DNA from: DASTFP01 sp963816855
Lineage (GTDB): Bacteria > Verrucomicrobiota > Verrucomicrobiia > Chthoniobacterales > Terrimicrobiaceae
Direction of reading: 5' to 3'
Length of the DNA stretch: 64,000 bases
Assembly: GCA_963816855.1 (NCBI GenBank)
Contig: CAWFMA010000014.1
Coordinates: 1 to 64,000, forward strand
Of the stretch, positions 63,530 through 64,000 are shown piece after piece; within the stretch, counting starts at the first letter, position 1, and every line of letters begins with the position of its first letter. The position numbers were made by a program, and so were the translations under genes. Below the pieces are notes generated by a model. That model did no database searches. It worked only from the letters and a program-made list of their open reading frames with translations, and was not told where the DNA came from.

Positions 63530-64000
63530 TCAGACTAGCGCACCGGTGATCGTCCTCAAAAACGCCTCGGGACTCTCGGCGCGCATCAAAAGTCGCCGCG
63601 TCTCCGCATTGCGCACTCGCGCGGCCAGCAGCGCCATGCAGCCCAGATATTCCGCGATGCCCTCCGGAGGAGTGCCAATCAGGAAAACCAGATGCACCAA
63701 GGGGGAATTCCGCTCAAAGGCAATGCCCTGACGATCACGACCAATGCCCAGGAAAAGGCGAGATACAGCCCGCGTCCTTGCGTGAGGGAAGGCCACTCCC
63801 TCTCCCGCGGCTGTCGAGACCGCCGCCTCGCGCTGGCGAACCTGGTCCAGGAATCCCTGCGAATCAACGACCGCCTGGTGGATTTGAACGACGGGTTGAA
63901 ACTCGTCCAGACACTCCTCAAACGTCGAAGCCTTCATGTCGAGGAGGACGCACGCAGGATCAATCAACGCCGCCAATTCTTCCGCCGTCACGGGCAACAC
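63530..64000 (-). CDS. PTS EIIA (fructose/nitrogen-type) domain protein, may run off the edge
   Basis: At least 156 residues. The EIIA Ntr-like fold has the phospho-acceptor His73 in GVAFPHARTRAVSRL and the lid VHLVFLIGTPPEGIAEYLGC. The start given is a GTG on the window edge, so upstream sequence may belong to it. Three bases separate its stop from the ClC ATG, so the two are one operon. EIIA domains can control ion transporters by contact rather than carry sugar, and no EIIB or EIIC is visible. Confidence 0.82.
   Translation of the reverse strand: MLPVTAEELAALIDPACVLLDMKASTFEECLDEFQPVVQIHQAVVDSQGFLDQVRQREAAVSTAAGEGVAFPHARTRAVSRLFLGIGRDRQGIAFERNSPLVHLVFLIGTPPEGIAEYLGCMALLAARVRNAETRRLLMRAESPEAFLRTITGALV

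Overview
The window looks like a chromosomal stretch of a Gram-negative soil or freshwater bacterium, most likely of the Verrucomicrobiota. I infer this from the OprB-type porin, the Tat-exported type II haloacid-dehalogenase homologue, two ribose-type ABC systems, the EIIA/ClC gene pair, short direct repeats of the unit CAACTTT, and small repeats of the kind seen in that phylum. This is not proven: no rRNA or ribosomal-protein marker lies in the window. No rRNA, convincing tRNA or CRISPR array was found.

Layout. (1) 1-13.7 kb is an accessory region full of decayed genes: an IS5-type transposase, two serine-recombinase stubs, a frameshifted LigD-type DNA ligase, 5' stubs of a flavin monooxygenase and a histidine phosphatase, an SGNH hydrolase, an IS3 fragment and a DUF4239 remnant. 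They are mixed with a few intact genes (dienelactone hydrolase, VOC protein, methyltransferase, corA) and an intact tyrosine integrase. Five copies of an unclassified repeat of about 40 bp are scattered here. (2) 13.8-27.5 kb holds a mini-catalase, an OprB porin and a complete sugar or polyol utilisation locus: SorC-type regulator, ribose-type ABC transporter, SDR, HAD phosphatase/mutase, glycerol-1-phosphate-dehydrogenase-like enzyme, FGGY kinase and a FucA-like class II aldolase. (3) 27.5-38 kb is mixed metabolism: broken folB, cupin, DUF1579, dehalogenase-like HAD, an AhpD-like protein with a SnoaL partner, a VOC gene cut by a broken IS1380-type element, a MITE, a PAS-SpoIIE phosphatase, an MFS carrier and a methyltransferase. 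(4) 38.3-41.9 kb is a second, orphan ribose-type ABC system whose permease is frameshifted. (5) 42-47 kb has glgC, a DUF2721 gene, a palindromic MITE, a dead GT2 glycosyltransferase and mrpF/mrpG remnants. (6) 47.2-64 kb is mostly intact: PPK2, a copper/metal operon (multicopper oxidase, TolC, lipoprotein, Cys-rich exported protein), divergent mntR/mntH with a visible operator, usp, pyruvate kinase, a Gfo/Idh/MocA oxidoreductase, a membrane-domain/methyltransferase fusion, gpmI, a second copy of the MITE, and an EIIA-ClC chloride-channel operon at the right edge.

How genes work together. In the main locus the porin and ABC transporter would bring in a sugar or polyol. The SDR, kinase and dehydrogenase would convert it to a ketose phosphate, which the aldolase would split, with the SorC protein sensing a phosphorylated intermediate. 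The kinase and dehydrogenase overlap by 4 bp. The glycolytic genes pyk and gpmI and the storage genes glgC and ppk2 are nearby but not visibly co-transcribed with it. The right-hand metal genes pair manganese uptake (mntH, under mntR) with a copper-type oxidase/efflux set that lacks an RND pump.

Many losses are single-base frameshifts limited to accessory genes, while long housekeeping genes are clean. This favours real decay over random sequencing error, although each case needs read-level checking.
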